Source of the DNA: Mycolicibacterium canariasense
GTDB taxonomy: Bacteria; Actinomycetota; Actinomycetes; Mycobacteriales; Mycobacteriaceae
Direction of reading: 5' to 3'
DNA length: 64,000 bases
Assembly: GCF_002101555.1 (NCBI RefSeq)
Contig: NZ_LQOL01000049.1
Coordinates: 124,001 to 188,000, forward strand
Shown: one piece after another, positions 18,365 to 26,994 of the stretch
Layout of the letters: the number at the start of each line of letters is the position of its first letter
Numbering within the stretch: position 1 is the first letter of the stretch
Notes under the pieces: generated by a model
What the model was told of the DNA's origin: nothing
What the model saw: the letters and a program-made list of their open reading frames with translations, nothing else
Databases searched by the model: none
Translations under genes and position numbers: made by a program

Positions 18365-19429
18365 ATGCTGACCGACGAGGTGTGCTCGGGCTTCACCTTT
18401 TCCACCTTTGGTGACGGTGCCCAGCGTCCAGCAGTTCAGATGGCGTGCGGTGAGAATCGCCAACGCGCGGTCGGTGTCCTCCGGCGCGACGATGGCCACC
18501 ATGCCGACGCCCATATTGAACGTCTTCTCCATCTCGGCCCGCTCCACGCGGCCGCGCTGGGCGATCATGCCGAAGACCGGCGCCGGTGTCCAGGTACCGC
18601 GGTCCATCTCGGCGACCAACCCGTTCGGGATCACCCGTTCCAGGTTGCCCGCCAGTCCCCCGCCGGTCACATGGCAGAACGTGCGCACCTGAGTCTCCGA
18701 CGCCAGCGCCAGGCAGTCCTTGGCATAGATGTAGGTGGGTTCGAGCAACTCCTCACCGAGGGTGCGACCGAACTCCTCGACATGACCGGCCAGATCCATC
18801 CGGTCGATCTCCAACAACACCTTGCGGGCCAGCGAATAGCCGTTGGAGTGCAAGCCGGTGGAGGCCATCGCGATGATCACATCACCCGGGCGCACCCGTT
18901 CGGGCCCCAGCACGTCATCGGCCTCCACAACACCCACACCCGTGGCCGAGATGTCGTAGTGGTCGGGCTCCATCAGCCCCGGATGCTCGGCGGTCTCGCC
19001 ACCCAGCAACGCGCAGCCGGCCAGGACACAACCGTCGGCGATACCCGAGACGATGGCGCTGACCCGCTCCGGCACGGTGCGCCCCACGGCGATGTAATCC
19101 TGCAAGAACAGCGGCTCGGCACCGCACACCACGAGGTCATCGACGACCATCGCCACCAGGTCCAGCCCGACGGTGTCATGCTTGTCCATCGCCTGCGCGA
19201 TGGCCAGCTTGGTGCCCACCCCGTCGGTCGACGACGCCAACAGTGGCTCCCGGTACCCGCCGCGCAGGGCGAACAGTCCGGCGAATCCGCCCAGCCCGCC
19301 CCGCACCTCGGGACGGGTGGCTTTCTTGGCCAGCGGTTTGAACAGCTCGACGGCGCGATCCCCCGCCTCGATGTCCACCCCGGCCGTTGCATAAGAGATG
19401 CCGTGTTGTTCGGCGCGACCCTGACTCAT
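18353..19429 (-). CDS. purM: phosphoribosylformylglycinamidine cyclo-ligase PurM
   Basis: AIR synthetase, fifth step of purine synthesis: FGAM plus ATP gives AIR. The 358-residue protein has the PurM N- and C-domains with the ATP-binding DGVGTKLAIA (about residues 66-75), GEDDVVCGAEP-type segment DLVVCGAEPLF and the glycine-rich GGLAGNLERVIP. It follows purF by 83 bases on the same strand. Enzyme identity is certain. Confidence 0.97.
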   Translation of the reverse strand: MSQGRAEQHGISYATAGVDIEAGDRAVELFKPLAKKATRPEVRGGLGGFAGLFALRGGYREPLLASSTDGVGTKLAIAQAMDKHDTVGLDLVAMVVDDLVVCGAEPLFLQDYIAVGRTVPERVSAIVSGIADGCVLAGCALLGGETAEHPGLMEPDHYDISATGVGVVEADDVLGPERVRPGDVIIAMASTGLHSNGYSLARKVLLEIDRMDLAGHVEEFGRTLGEELLEPTYIYAKDCLALASETQVRTFCHVTGGGLAGNLERVIPNGLVAEMDRGTWTPAPVFGMIAQRGRVERAEMEKTFNMGVGMVAIVAPEDTDRALAILTARHLNCWTLGTVTKGGKGEARAHLVGQHPRF

Positions 19430-19512
19430 CAGGCTAAAGGCTACCGGTCGCGCCGCGGACTGGACACCGCTGGGCGGCTCAGTCGCCCGGTCTGTCGAAG
19501 GCCGGCCGGCGG

Positions 19513-21048
19513 CTAGGGCCGTCGCAGCGCCGACGCGTTGTCGTTGGCGTCCTGCAGCGGGATCCCGCCACGCGCGGCGTTGGCCAGCATGTGCTCGATG
19601 ACGTTCTTGCCGAGGGCGCTCTCACCGGGCAGCTCGATCGGGTAGCTGCCGTCGAAGCAGGCCGAGCACAACCGCGACGACGGCTGCTCGGTGGCGGCGA
19701 CCATGCCCTGCTGGCTGATGTAGCCCAGGGTGTCGGCACCGATCGCGCGCCGCACGTCCTCGAGCATCTCGTCCTCGTCGCCGCTGGAGCCGTTGGCGAT
19801 CAGCTCGGCCGGGGTGGCGAAGTCGATGCCGTAGAAGCACGGCCACTTCACCGGCGGTGACGCGATCCGGACGTGCACCTCCAGTGCGCCGGCCTCCCGC
19901 AGCATCCGGATCAGGGCGCGCTGGGTGTTGCCGCGCACGATCGAGTCGTCGACGACGATCAGCCGCTTGCCGCGGATGACTTCCTTGAGCGGGTTCAGCT
20001 TGAGCCGGATGCCGAGCTGGCGGATGGTCTGCGAGGGTTGGATGAAGGTGCGGCCCACGTAGGCGTTCTTCATCAGGCCCTGCCCGTAGGCGATACCGGA
20101 GCCCTGCGCGTAGCCGACGGCCGCGGGGATGCCCGACTCCGGCACCCCGATCACCAGGTCGGCCTCCACCGGGTGCTCGCTGGCCAGCCTGCGGCCGATC
20201 TCCACCCGGGTCGCATGTACGGACCGGCCGCCGATCACGCTGTCCGGCCGGGCCAGATAGACGTATTCGAACACGCAGCCCTTGGGCGTCGGGTTGGCGA
20301 ACCGGGTGGACCGCACACCGTCCGCGTCGATGGCCAGCAGTTCGCCGGGTTCGATATCGCGGACGAAGGACGCACCGACGATGTCCAGGGCCGCGGTCTC
20401 CGAGGCCACCACCCAGCCGCGGTCCAGCCGGCCCAACGACAGCGGGCGCACCCCGTACGGGTCACGCGCGGCATACAGCGTGTTCTCGTCCATGAAGGTC
20501 AGGCAGAAGGCACCACGAACGGTGGGCAGCAACTCCAGCGCGGCCTGCTCCAGCGTCGCATCGGCGGCGCCGTGCGCCAGCAACGCGCCCAGGATGTCGG
20601 AGTCGGTGGTGGCGGTGGGCGCGCCCCGGGTCTCGATCAGCCCGGCCTCCCTGGCCTGCTTGGCCAGTTCGGCGGTGTTGACCAGATTGCCGTTGTGGCC
20701 CAACGCAACACCGGTGCCCGCGGCCGTGTTCCGGAACACCGGCTGGGCGTTCTCCCAGGTGGTGGAGCCGGTGGTCGAGTAGCGGCAGTGCCCGATGGCG
20801 ACGTGGCCGGGCATGGCGGCCAGGGTCTGCTCATCGAACACCTGGCTGACCAGGCCGAGATCCTTGAAGACCAGCACCTGCGAGCCGTCGGCGACGGCGA
20901 TGCCGGCCGCCTCCTGCCCGCGGTGTTGCAGCGCATAGAGCCCGTAGTACGCGAGTTTGGCCACATCCTCACCCGGCGCCCAGACGCCGAAGACGCCGCA
21001 TTCCTCTTTGGGGTCCGACTCTTGCGACTCAACCGGCTCGAAGGTCAC
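19513..21048 (-). CDS. purF: amidophosphoribosyltransferase PurF
   Basis: First committed step of purine synthesis: PRPP and glutamine give phosphoribosylamine. The 511-residue product starts with a short propeptide cut before the catalytic cysteine of CGVFGVWAPGED. The PRPP loop is VVDDSIVRGNTQ, and the cysteines in CVFEYVY, WPCFYGID and CSACF fit the 4Fe-4S ligands of the B. subtilis-type enzyme. GTG at 21048 is chosen because GGGAG precedes it; an in-frame ATG at 21108 is possible. The frame stays open further upstream, but that part is not conserved. Confidence 0.95.
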   Translation of the reverse strand: MTFEPVESQESDPKEECGVFGVWAPGEDVAKLAYYGLYALQHRGQEAAGIAVADGSQVLVFKDLGLVSQVFDEQTLAAMPGHVAIGHCRYSTTGSTTWENAQPVFRNTAAGTGVALGHNGNLVNTAELAKQAREAGLIETRGAPTATTDSDILGALLAHGAADATLEQAALELLPTVRGAFCLTFMDENTLYAARDPYGVRPLSLGRLDRGWVVASETAALDIVGASFVRDIEPGELLAIDADGVRSTRFANPTPKGCVFEYVYLARPDSVIGGRSVHATRVEIGRRLASEHPVEADLVIGVPESGIPAAVGYAQGSGIAYGQGLMKNAYVGRTFIQPSQTIRQLGIRLKLNPLKEVIRGKRLIVVDDSIVRGNTQRALIRMLREAGALEVHVRIASPPVKWPCFYGIDFATPAELIANGSSGDEDEMLEDVRRAIGADTLGYISQQGMVAATEQPSSRLCSACFDGSYPIELPGESALGKNVIEHMLANAARGGIPLQDANDNASALRRP

Positions 21049-21205
21049 GATGGCTGCTCCCTGGGGGCTGGGGGTGACATAGCTGAGTTTACGGGCAACC
21101 ACCGTCATTGACGGAATCGAACGGCCGATTGCCCCCTCGTGAGCGTCAACAAGGTTGGCGGGTCCGCACATTCCGCCAGCGTGGGCGCGGCTACGGTGAG
21201 CGGAT

Positions 21206-22570
21206 GTGAGCCAAGACACCGTCAGTGCCGACACCCTCACCGCACGGACCGCCCAGTGGCGGCCGCTGACGCGTATCGCATTCCGATTCAGCTTCTTGTA
21301 CTTCGGGTTGTTCTGCCTGTGGTTCGCCCAGATCACCTTCGCCTTCACCGGTCCGCTGGCCATGCTGCTGCCCGATGGGGCGGTGCAGTGGCAGATGCTG
21401 CTCACGGATCCGGTCAGCCGATGGGTGGGACGGCAGCTGTTCGGCGTGGACGCGCGGCTGCATCCGGGGTCCGGTAGCGGTGACCAGGCGGCCATCTGGG
21501 TGGCCATGTTCTGCCTGCTGGTCATGGCCGCGGTGGGCACGGTGGCGTGGTCGCTGCTGGACCGTCGCTCGACGGGCTATCCCGAGCTGGCCGTCTGGTT
21601 CCGGGTGTTCCTGCGGCTGTGCCTGGGCGGGCAGATGCTGTTCTACGGTGCGGCCAAGGTCATTCCGACGCAGATGCCCGAGCCGCCGCTGACCGCGCTG
21701 TTGCAGCCGTTCGGGGAGTTCAGCCCGGCGTCGGTGCTGTGGTTGCAGGTCGGCAGCTCGCATCCCTACGAGATGGCGCTCGGCGCGGTCGAGATGGTCG
21801 CCGGCCTGTTGTTGTTCCTGCCGCGGACCGCCACGTTCGGGGCGCTGCTGAGCCTGCTCAGCATGGCTCAGGTGTTCCTGCTCAACATGACCTTCGACGT
21901 GCCGGTGAAGATCCTGTCCTCGCATCTCCTGCTGATCAGCGCCGTACTACTGGCACCGCAGGCCCGGCGGCTGTTCGACGCCGTGGTGCTGGAGCGGGCC
22001 TGCGGGCCGGTCCCGGTGCCGCCGTTGTTCGCCGGCACGCGGGCCAACCGCTGGGCGGTCGGGGTTCAGGTGGCCCTCGGCATCTGGGTGCTGGCCGGTC
22101 TGCTGTTGCAGAACTGGCAGGCGTGGGGCAGCTACGGCGGCGGTCGGCCGAAACCGGAGCTGTACGGCATCTGGTCGGTCCGTTCGTTCGCCCTGGACGG
22201 CCACCCCGTGGCACCCCTGACGACCGATGAAAACCGTTGGCAGCGGCTTGTTTTCGACGATGCGGGGGCGGTGACCTTCCAGTCGATGGACGGGCGGCTG
22301 CACACCGCGCCGGCCGCCCTGGATGCAGGCGCGCACACCCTGGCCCTGACCACGCCGCTGCCGCCACCGGACGGCACCACCGCACCCGTACCGGACCCGG
22401 CACCGTTCGCCGACCTGCACTATCAGCGGCCCGGCCCCGACCGGCTGACGTTGACCGGGACGCTGCGGGGCGCCCCGGTGCGCATCGAGCTGGACCGCGT
22501 GGACCCGAACAGCTTCCCGCTGCGCAACCGCGGCTTCCACTGGGTGCAGGAGTACCCGTATTTCCGCTGA
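21206..22570 (+). CDS. DoxX-like multi-pass membrane protein
   Basis: A 454-residue protein with about six to seven hydrophobic helices in the first 300 residues, including FRFSFLYFGLFCLWF and LCLGGQMLFYGAAKVIPTQMP, the latter resembling the DoxX pattern. The last 150 residues are hydrophilic and probably extracytoplasmic (YGIWSVRSFALDG, then beta-rich). DoxX-type proteins have been linked to redox homeostasis and thiosulfate handling, but function here is not predictable. It is convergent with the sterol-carrier-like gene. Confidence 0.7.
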   Translation: MSQDTVSADTLTARTAQWRPLTRIAFRFSFLYFGLFCLWFAQITFAFTGPLAMLLPDGAVQWQMLLTDPVSRWVGRQLFGVDARLHPGSGSGDQAAIWVAMFCLLVMAAVGTVAWSLLDRRSTGYPELAVWFRVFLRLCLGGQMLFYGAAKVIPTQMPEPPLTALLQPFGEFSPASVLWLQVGSSHPYEMALGAVEMVAGLLLFLPRTATFGALLSLLSMAQVFLLNMTFDVPVKILSSHLLLISAVLLAPQARRLFDAVVLERACGPVPVPPLFAGTRANRWAVGVQVALGIWVLAGLLLQNWQAWGSYGGGRPKPELYGIWSVRSFALDGHPVAPLTTDENRWQRLVFDDAGAVTFQSMDGRLHTAPAALDAGAHTLALTTPLPPPDGTTAPVPDPAPFADLHYQRPGPDRLTLTGTLRGAPVRIELDRVDPNSFPLRNRGFHWVQEYPYFR

Positions 22571-22576
22571 CCGCCG

Positions 22577-22960
22577 TCAGCCCGGCAGCGGCACCACGGG
22601 CAGCCAGTCGGCGATCTCGCCGGCCCGCGAACCCGACATGGTCATCCCGGGTGCCGCGTCGATGCTCTGCAGGCCGGTGGCCACCCGCAGCCAGGTCCGC
22701 GGATCGGCCTCCACCACGTTCGGCGGGGTGCCGCGGGTGTGCCGGGGACCGTCGATGCACTGCACGGCGACGAACGGCGGCACACGCACCTCGACACTGG
22801 CGCCGGGGGCCAGCGCGGCCAGGGTGCGTGCGGTGAGCCGCACCGCCTCGGCGAGCACCGGCCGGTCGGGGGCCGGCAGACTGTCGTCGCGCAACCAGTC
22901 GGCGACCGCGAGCACCGCGGCCCGCGTCTGTTCAGGATCCACCGTGCGCCGCGCCGCCAT
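22577..22960 (-). CDS. sterol carrier-like family protein
   Basis: A 127-residue soluble protein. Its centre ([20 protein letters not shown]) and the closing [21 protein letters not shown] resemble the mycobacterial sterol-carrier family represented by Rv0807, which lies near purF in M. tuberculosis. The SCP2-like fold binds lipids, but the substrate is unknown. It lies divergent from the orphan MCE gene with a gap of only 17 bases, so both promoters must overlap the other's 5' end. Confidence 0.75.
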   Translation of the reverse strand: MAARRTVDPEQTRAAVLAVADWLRDDSLPAPDRPVLAEAVRLTARTLAALAPGASVEVRVPPFVAVQCIDGPRHTRGTPPNVVEADPRTWLRVATGLQSIDAAPGMTMSGSRAGEIADWLPVVPLPG

Positions 22961-22977
22961 CCCATTAGTGTCGCAAT

Positions 22978-24189
22978 GTGGCCGCCGACCGCTTCGCAGT
23001 GCCTCACCGTGGGGTCGGGGCGGTCGCGCTGGCCCTGCTCACCGCGCTGGCGGTGCTCGTCTATCTGCAGTTCCGCGGCGACTTCCGGTACCGGGCGGAA
23101 CTGACGGTGCTGTCTCCGCGGGCCGGCCTCGGCGTGGACCCGGGATCCAAGGTGACCTTCAACGGTGTGGAGATCGGGCGGGTGCACACGGTGGCACCCG
23201 CCGACGTGGACGGGGTGCCGCACGCCCGGGTGACGGTGCAGATCGAACCGCGCTACCTGTCCCTGATTCCGGCCGATGTCACCGCGGACGTCAACGCCAG
23301 CACCGTCTTCGGCAACAAGTACATCGCCTTCAGATCACCGGACAACCCTGCCCCGCAGCGCATGTCACCGCACGGCGAGATCACCGCTACGTGGGTGAGC
23401 ACCGAGTTCAACACGCTGTTCGAGACGGTGCTGGCCATTTCGGAGCGGGTCGACCCGGTCAAGCTCAATCTCACCCTGACCGCCGCGGCCGACGCGCTGA
23501 CCGGGATGGGCGGCAGCTTCGGCCGGTCCCTGTCGGACGCCGGCGACATCCTCGCCGACGCCAACGCCCGCACCGCCGAGTTCCGCCGCGACATCCGCTC
23601 GCTGGCCGCGCTGGGCGATCGCTACGCCGACGCCGCTCCCGATCTGTTCGACGGGCTGACACGGGCGGCGCACACCGCCGCGACGCTCGACGACGAGCGC
23701 GGCGCGATCGACCGCGCCCTGCTGGCCGCCGTCGGATTCGGCGCCGACGGCGGTGACATCCTGGAGCGGGGTGGGCCGTATCTGGCGCGCGGTGCCACCG
23801 ACCTGATCCCGACGGCGACGCTGTTCGACCGCTACAGCCCGCAGTTGCTCTGCACCATCCGCAACTACCACGACGTGGCACCGTTGATGGAGGCGACGTT
23901 CGGCGGGGACAACGGCTACTCGCTGGATTCCAACGGCACCGTCTTCGGGTTCGGGGTGCCCAACGCCTATATCTATCCGGACAATCTGCCCAGGGTGAAC
24001 GCCCACGGCGGGCCGGAGGGCAAGCCCGGCTGCTGGCAGAAGATCACCAGGGATCTGTGGCCCGCACCGTACCTGGTGATGGACACCGGACTGTCGATCG
24101 CGCCCTACAACCACTTCGAATGGGGCTCACCGGTTTTCAGCGAGTACGTGTGGGGCCGTCAGGTCGGCGAACCCACCATCAACCCGTGA
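22978..24189 (+). CDS. Orphan MCE-family lipid-import protein (MceA-like)
   Basis: MCE proteins form periplasmic tubes that carry lipids to YrbE/MceG transporters. The 403-residue protein has one N-terminal membrane helix ([16 protein letters not shown]), an MlaD/MCE domain (about residues 38-115, with [17 protein letters not shown]) and a long C-terminal region ending in the MceA-like block [14 protein letters not shown] ... [12 protein letters not shown]. It stands alone: no yrbE or other mce genes adjoin it, while normal mce loci hold two yrbE and six mce genes. It may substitute for an MceA subunit elsewhere or be a relic. GTG start. Confidence 0.9.
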   Translation: MAADRFAVPHRGVGAVALALLTALAVLVYLQFRGDFRYRAELTVLSPRAGLGVDPGSKVTFNGVEIGRVHTVAPADVDGVPHARVTVQIEPRYLSLIPADVTADVNASTVFGNKYIAFRSPDNPAPQRMSPHGEITATWVSTEFNTLFETVLAISERVDPVKLNLTLTAAADALTGMGGSFGRSLSDAGDILADANARTAEFRRDIRSLAALGDRYADAAPDLFDGLTRAAHTAATLDDERGAIDRALLAAVGFGADGGDILERGGPYLARGATDLIPTATLFDRYSPQLLCTIRNYHDVAPLMEATFGGDNGYSLDSNGTVFGFGVPNAYIYPDNLPRVNAHGGPEGKPGCWQKITRDLWPAPYLVMDTGLSIAPYNHFEWGSPVFSEYVWGRQVGEPTINP

Positions 24190-24192
24190 GGG

Positions 24193-24223
24193 TTGACCTC
24201 AACCCTTCTTGAGCTCCTACGGT
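24193..24223 (+). promoter_or_regulatory. MerR/SoxR-type promoter (19-bp spacer with CTCAA-N6-TTGAG dyad)
   Basis: A -35, TTGACC (24193-24198), and a -10, TACGGT (24218-24223), are separated by exactly 19 bp, the long spacer characteristic of MerR-family promoters. The spacer carries an inverted repeat, CTCAA and TTGAG (24198-24202 and 24209-24213), six bases apart, as in SoxR boxes. The -10 ends seven bases before the ATG, so the message is probably leaderless. Confidence 0.6.
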
Positions 24224-24230
24224 GGGGGCC

Positions 24231-24644
24231 ATGACCTTCAAACCGCACGAACTGGATTTCCTGCGCGGCGCGGTGTTGGGCCGGCTGGCCACCGTCGACC
24301 CGCACGGCGCACCACAGAACAGCCCGGTCGGCTTCACCTACAACGAGGGGCTCGGCACCATCGACATCGCCGGCTACCGAATGTCGGCCAGCCGCAAATA
24401 CCGAAATCTGGCGCACAACAACAAGGTGGCCTTCGTCGTCGACGATATCGCCTCGTACGACCCGTGGCGGGTGCGCTGCCTGGAGATCCGCGGCAGCGCC
24501 GAGCAGGTGACGGGCGAGTCGGACCCGGGCGGGCAGCTGGATTCGGCGATCATCCGGGTCACACCGCGGCGGATCATCAGCTTCGGGATCGACGATCAGG
24601 ACACCGACCCGCACGATCTGGTGGCCGATATCCGCGACGTCTAG
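24231..24644 (+). CDS. PPOX-class F420-dependent flavoprotein
   Basis: A 137-residue split-barrel protein of the pyridoxamine-phosphate-oxidase-like superfamily, the branch that uses F420 or biliverdin in mycobacteria. Visible features are the opening GRLATVDPHGAPQNSPVGF, the SRKYRNLAHN cofactor-contacting stretch and the VRCLEIRGSAEQV strand. ATG at 24231 is chosen as the likely transcription start; a GTG three codons upstream is in frame. The MerR-type promoter suggests induction by redox stress or a metal. The stop shares CTAG with the convergent gene. Confidence 0.85.
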   Translation: MTFKPHELDFLRGAVLGRLATVDPHGAPQNSPVGFTYNEGLGTIDIAGYRMSASRKYRNLAHNNKVAFVVDDIASYDPWRVRCLEIRGSAEQVTGESDPGGQLDSAIIRVTPRRIISFGIDDQDTDPHDLVADIRDV

Positions 24645-25276
24645 CGCGGCCGCTGGACGATCAGTGCGGCGACCGCACCCGCCTCGTTGATGGCCAGGTG
24701 CACCAGCATCGGCGCCACCAGACTGCCCGTTCGCCGGTACAGCCAGTCGAACCCCCAGCCGGCCGCCGCGGTCGCCACGACGGTGGCCCATACCGGCTCG
24801 CCCACTCCATTCCCCGAGTCGCTGCGCTCCAGCCCGCCGGCCTGCCGCGCGTCACCGATATGGCTGAGCCCGAAGGCAATCGCCTGCACCAGCCGGCCGG
24901 CGCGCGGTCCGAACGCCGCGGCGGTGACGCTGCCCAATCCGGCCCGGAACGCCGCCTCCTCGGCCCACACGGTGGCCAGCGGGATGCGCAACAGCAGCCA
25001 GCGCAGCGGGTCGGCGGGCAGCTCCCTGGCCGCCATCCCGGCCCGGACCGGCGGCAGCGCCGTCGAGGCGGCCACCCCGACCGCGATGGGCACGGCCACC
25101 GCCAATCCCTGCCGCACACCCGCGGCCAGCGCCGGGCGCCGCACCCCGACGGTGGCACCGCTGAGGGCCAGTACGGCCGTCGCCGCGGCGGCCAGCGCGG
25201 GCACGCGGGTCAGCACGGACTTACCCGCCGCCACCGCCACGGCGACTGCGACCGCCCGGATCATGCTGGCGGACAT
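24641..25276 (-). CDS. CPBP-family intramembrane metalloprotease (CAAX protease-like)
   Basis: A 211-residue membrane protein with about six hydrophobic segments. It shows the CPBP/Abi motifs: EEAAFR (EExxxR), FGLSHI (FxxxH) and HLAINEAGA (HxxxN), which form the metal-bound active site. Its ATG overlaps the upstream hydrolase stop by one base (TGATG), so translation is coupled. It is the last gene of the pepC-purL operon. Substrates of bacterial members are mostly unknown; some act in immunity to peptides. Confidence 0.82.
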   Translation of the reverse strand: MSASMIRAVAVAVAVAAGKSVLTRVPALAAAATAVLALSGATVGVRRPALAAGVRQGLAVAVPIAVGVAASTALPPVRAGMAARELPADPLRWLLLRIPLATVWAEEAAFRAGLGSVTAAAFGPRAGRLVQAIAFGLSHIGDARQAGGLERSDSGNGVGEPVWATVVATAAAGWGFDWLYRRTGSLVAPMLVHLAINEAGAVAALIVQRPR

Positions 25277-26994
25277 CAGTATCGGTCGTCGCTCTCGTCG
25301 CGGTGCAGTGCGTCCCGCACCCGTTCGGTGTCCGCCGGCGTCCAGCCGTCCGGCGGCGCGACGGCCACCCAGCCGTCGAGCACCGAGTCGCCGTAATTGT
25401 GGCCGTGGCCGCCCGGAACCCCGGCGGCGTTGGTCATATCGGCACTCACCTGCCAGAACGTCACGATCGGATACCAGCGCATGGAGGCCGTGCGGTCGGC
25501 ACCCGGCGGCTCGGTCAGCCAATCCGGCCGGGAGAACAGGAGTTTCGGGGACCACCAGACGATCGGGTCGGAGGCGTGCTGCAGGAACAACACCCGGGTC
25601 CCGTTCCAGGGGGCCGCTGCGACCCGGGCGATCGCATCGGAACTCTGCGCTTGGGAGAACCGCACCGTGCGGCCGTTGTCGTAGCGGGGTTCCACCTCGG
25701 GGGTGCCCGGGTCGCGGCGCTGCACCAGCCCGCTCCACAACGAACTCTCGTTCGGCGGCCCGACCCACAGCACCGAGGAGAAGTCCATCGCCGCGATATC
25801 GGGCAGCCAGCCGAAGGCACCCTGGCCGGCCAGTGACCCGAGACTCTCCCCGTACAGCGCCAGCTTCGGCCGGTGCTCCGGCGGCAGTGTGGACCAGCGG
25901 TCGTGGATGGCGTCGATCATCATCCGGCCGGTCTCGACGGACGTCTGCCGGTCGCCCAGGAACGAAATCCAGCTCGGCAGATACGAATACTGCATCCCGA
26001 TCAGGGCGGTGTCGCCGTTGTACATCATCTCGATGGCCCGCGCCGCGACCGGGTTGATCCACCCGGTGCCCGTGGTGGGCACGATCACCAGCAGTTTGCG
26101 GTCGAAGGCGTCGGTGCGTTCGAGCTCGCTGAGCAGCACCGCGAGCCGGCCCTCTGCGGTGTCCGCGGTCTGCAGTCCGGCGTACACCCGGATGGGTTCG
26201 CGGGCCGGTGTGCCGTTCACCCGGGTGAGCTCGGCGGCATCGGGTCCGCCCGCAACGAAGTTGCGGCCCTGATAGCCCAGGGTGTCCCAGGGCGCGAACG
26301 ACGTCGGACTGCCCGACCGTTCCGGTTGCAGCGGCTGGCTGACGCCGGGCCGGGTCGTGGCGTTCTGGGGTTGGAAGACACTGCTGGCGCCGATCAGGAA
26401 ACCGCGGTAGAGCACCCCGTTGACCAGCGTGACGAGCAGCGCTACGACGATGGCGGTGCCGATGAAGAACGCCACCTCCTGGTGCAGCCGCCAGCGCCTG
26501 ATCAACAGCCGGGCCAGCAGTTTGACCGCGTCGACGAGTACCCGCCAGGTGCCGATGCCGGCCGCTGCGACCAGTGCCGCGATGAGCAGGGTGCGCAGGT
26601 AGCCGGCCGTGCCCGGCCCCTGCATCCCCATCGCCGCCGACACCTGCCGCTGCCACGCCGCGGCCGGGATGAGCACCAGCAGCGCCGAGCCCACCGCCGC
26701 GATCACGATCGCGGCCTTGATCAGGCGGGTCACCCGGGCAGCCGGGGGCCACCACGGCCGGTGCCGTAACACCAACCGGTACAGCAGTTTTCCGACGCCC
26801 ACACCAATGCCGTAACCGATGGCCGCGTTCAGACCGCCGATCAGGCCGGCGAACAGCCAGTCACGCGGCAGCAGCGACGGCGTCAACGACAAACAGAACA
26901 GCAGGGCACCGAACGCGATGCCGACGAAGTCGAGGCGGACCAGGCTCCAGACCCACACCAGCAGTGGGTGGCGGCTACCGGTCCGCTCGGTCAC
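25276..26994 (-). CDS. Membrane-anchored alpha/beta hydrolase (Abhydrolase_9 type)
   Basis: A 572-residue protein with four to five N-terminal membrane segments (about residues 15-180) and a C-terminal alpha/beta hydrolase domain carrying the nucleophile elbow GESLGS in [24 protein letters not shown] near the C-terminus may hold the catalytic histidine. The GTG start overlaps the purL stop by four bases (GTGA). This two-part architecture is a recognised actinobacterial family of unknown substrate, possibly a lipid or cell-wall ester hydrolase acting at the membrane. Confidence 0.85.
   Translation of the reverse strand: MTERTGSRHPLLVWVWSLVRLDFVGIAFGALLFCLSLTPSLLPRDWLFAGLIGGLNAAIGYGIGVGVGKLLYRLVLRHRPWWPPAARVTRLIKAAIVIAAVGSALLVLIPAAAWQRQVSAAMGMQGPGTAGYLRTLLIAALVAAAGIGTWRVLVDAVKLLARLLIRRWRLHQEVAFFIGTAIVVALLVTLVNGVLYRGFLIGASSVFQPQNATTRPGVSQPLQPERSGSPTSFAPWDTLGYQGRNFVAGGPDAAELTRVNGTPAREPIRVYAGLQTADTAEGRLAVLLSELERTDAFDRKLLVIVPTTGTGWINPVAARAIEMMYNGDTALIGMQYSYLPSWISFLGDRQTSVETGRMMIDAIHDRWSTLPPEHRPKLALYGESLGSLAGQGAFGWLPDIAAMDFSSVLWVGPPNESSLWSGLVQRRDPGTPEVEPRYDNGRTVRFSQAQSSDAIARVAAAPWNGTRVLFLQHASDPIVWWSPKLLFSRPDWLTEPPGADRTASMRWYPIVTFWQVSADMTNAAGVPGGHGHNYGDSVLDGWVAVAPPDGWTPADTERVRDALHRDESDDRY

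Noticed and set aside
20997..21205. A purine riboswitch ahead of purF
   Set aside because: No conserved riboswitch core could be found by eye in the 157-base gap; control, if any, is by other means.
24641..26755. A long minus-strand frame extending the CPBP protein upstream through the hydrolase gene
   Set aside because: Only its last 211 residues are conserved; the upstream part is an Arg/Gly-rich out-of-frame reading of the hydrolase gene, and the ATG at 25276 is coupled to that gene's stop.
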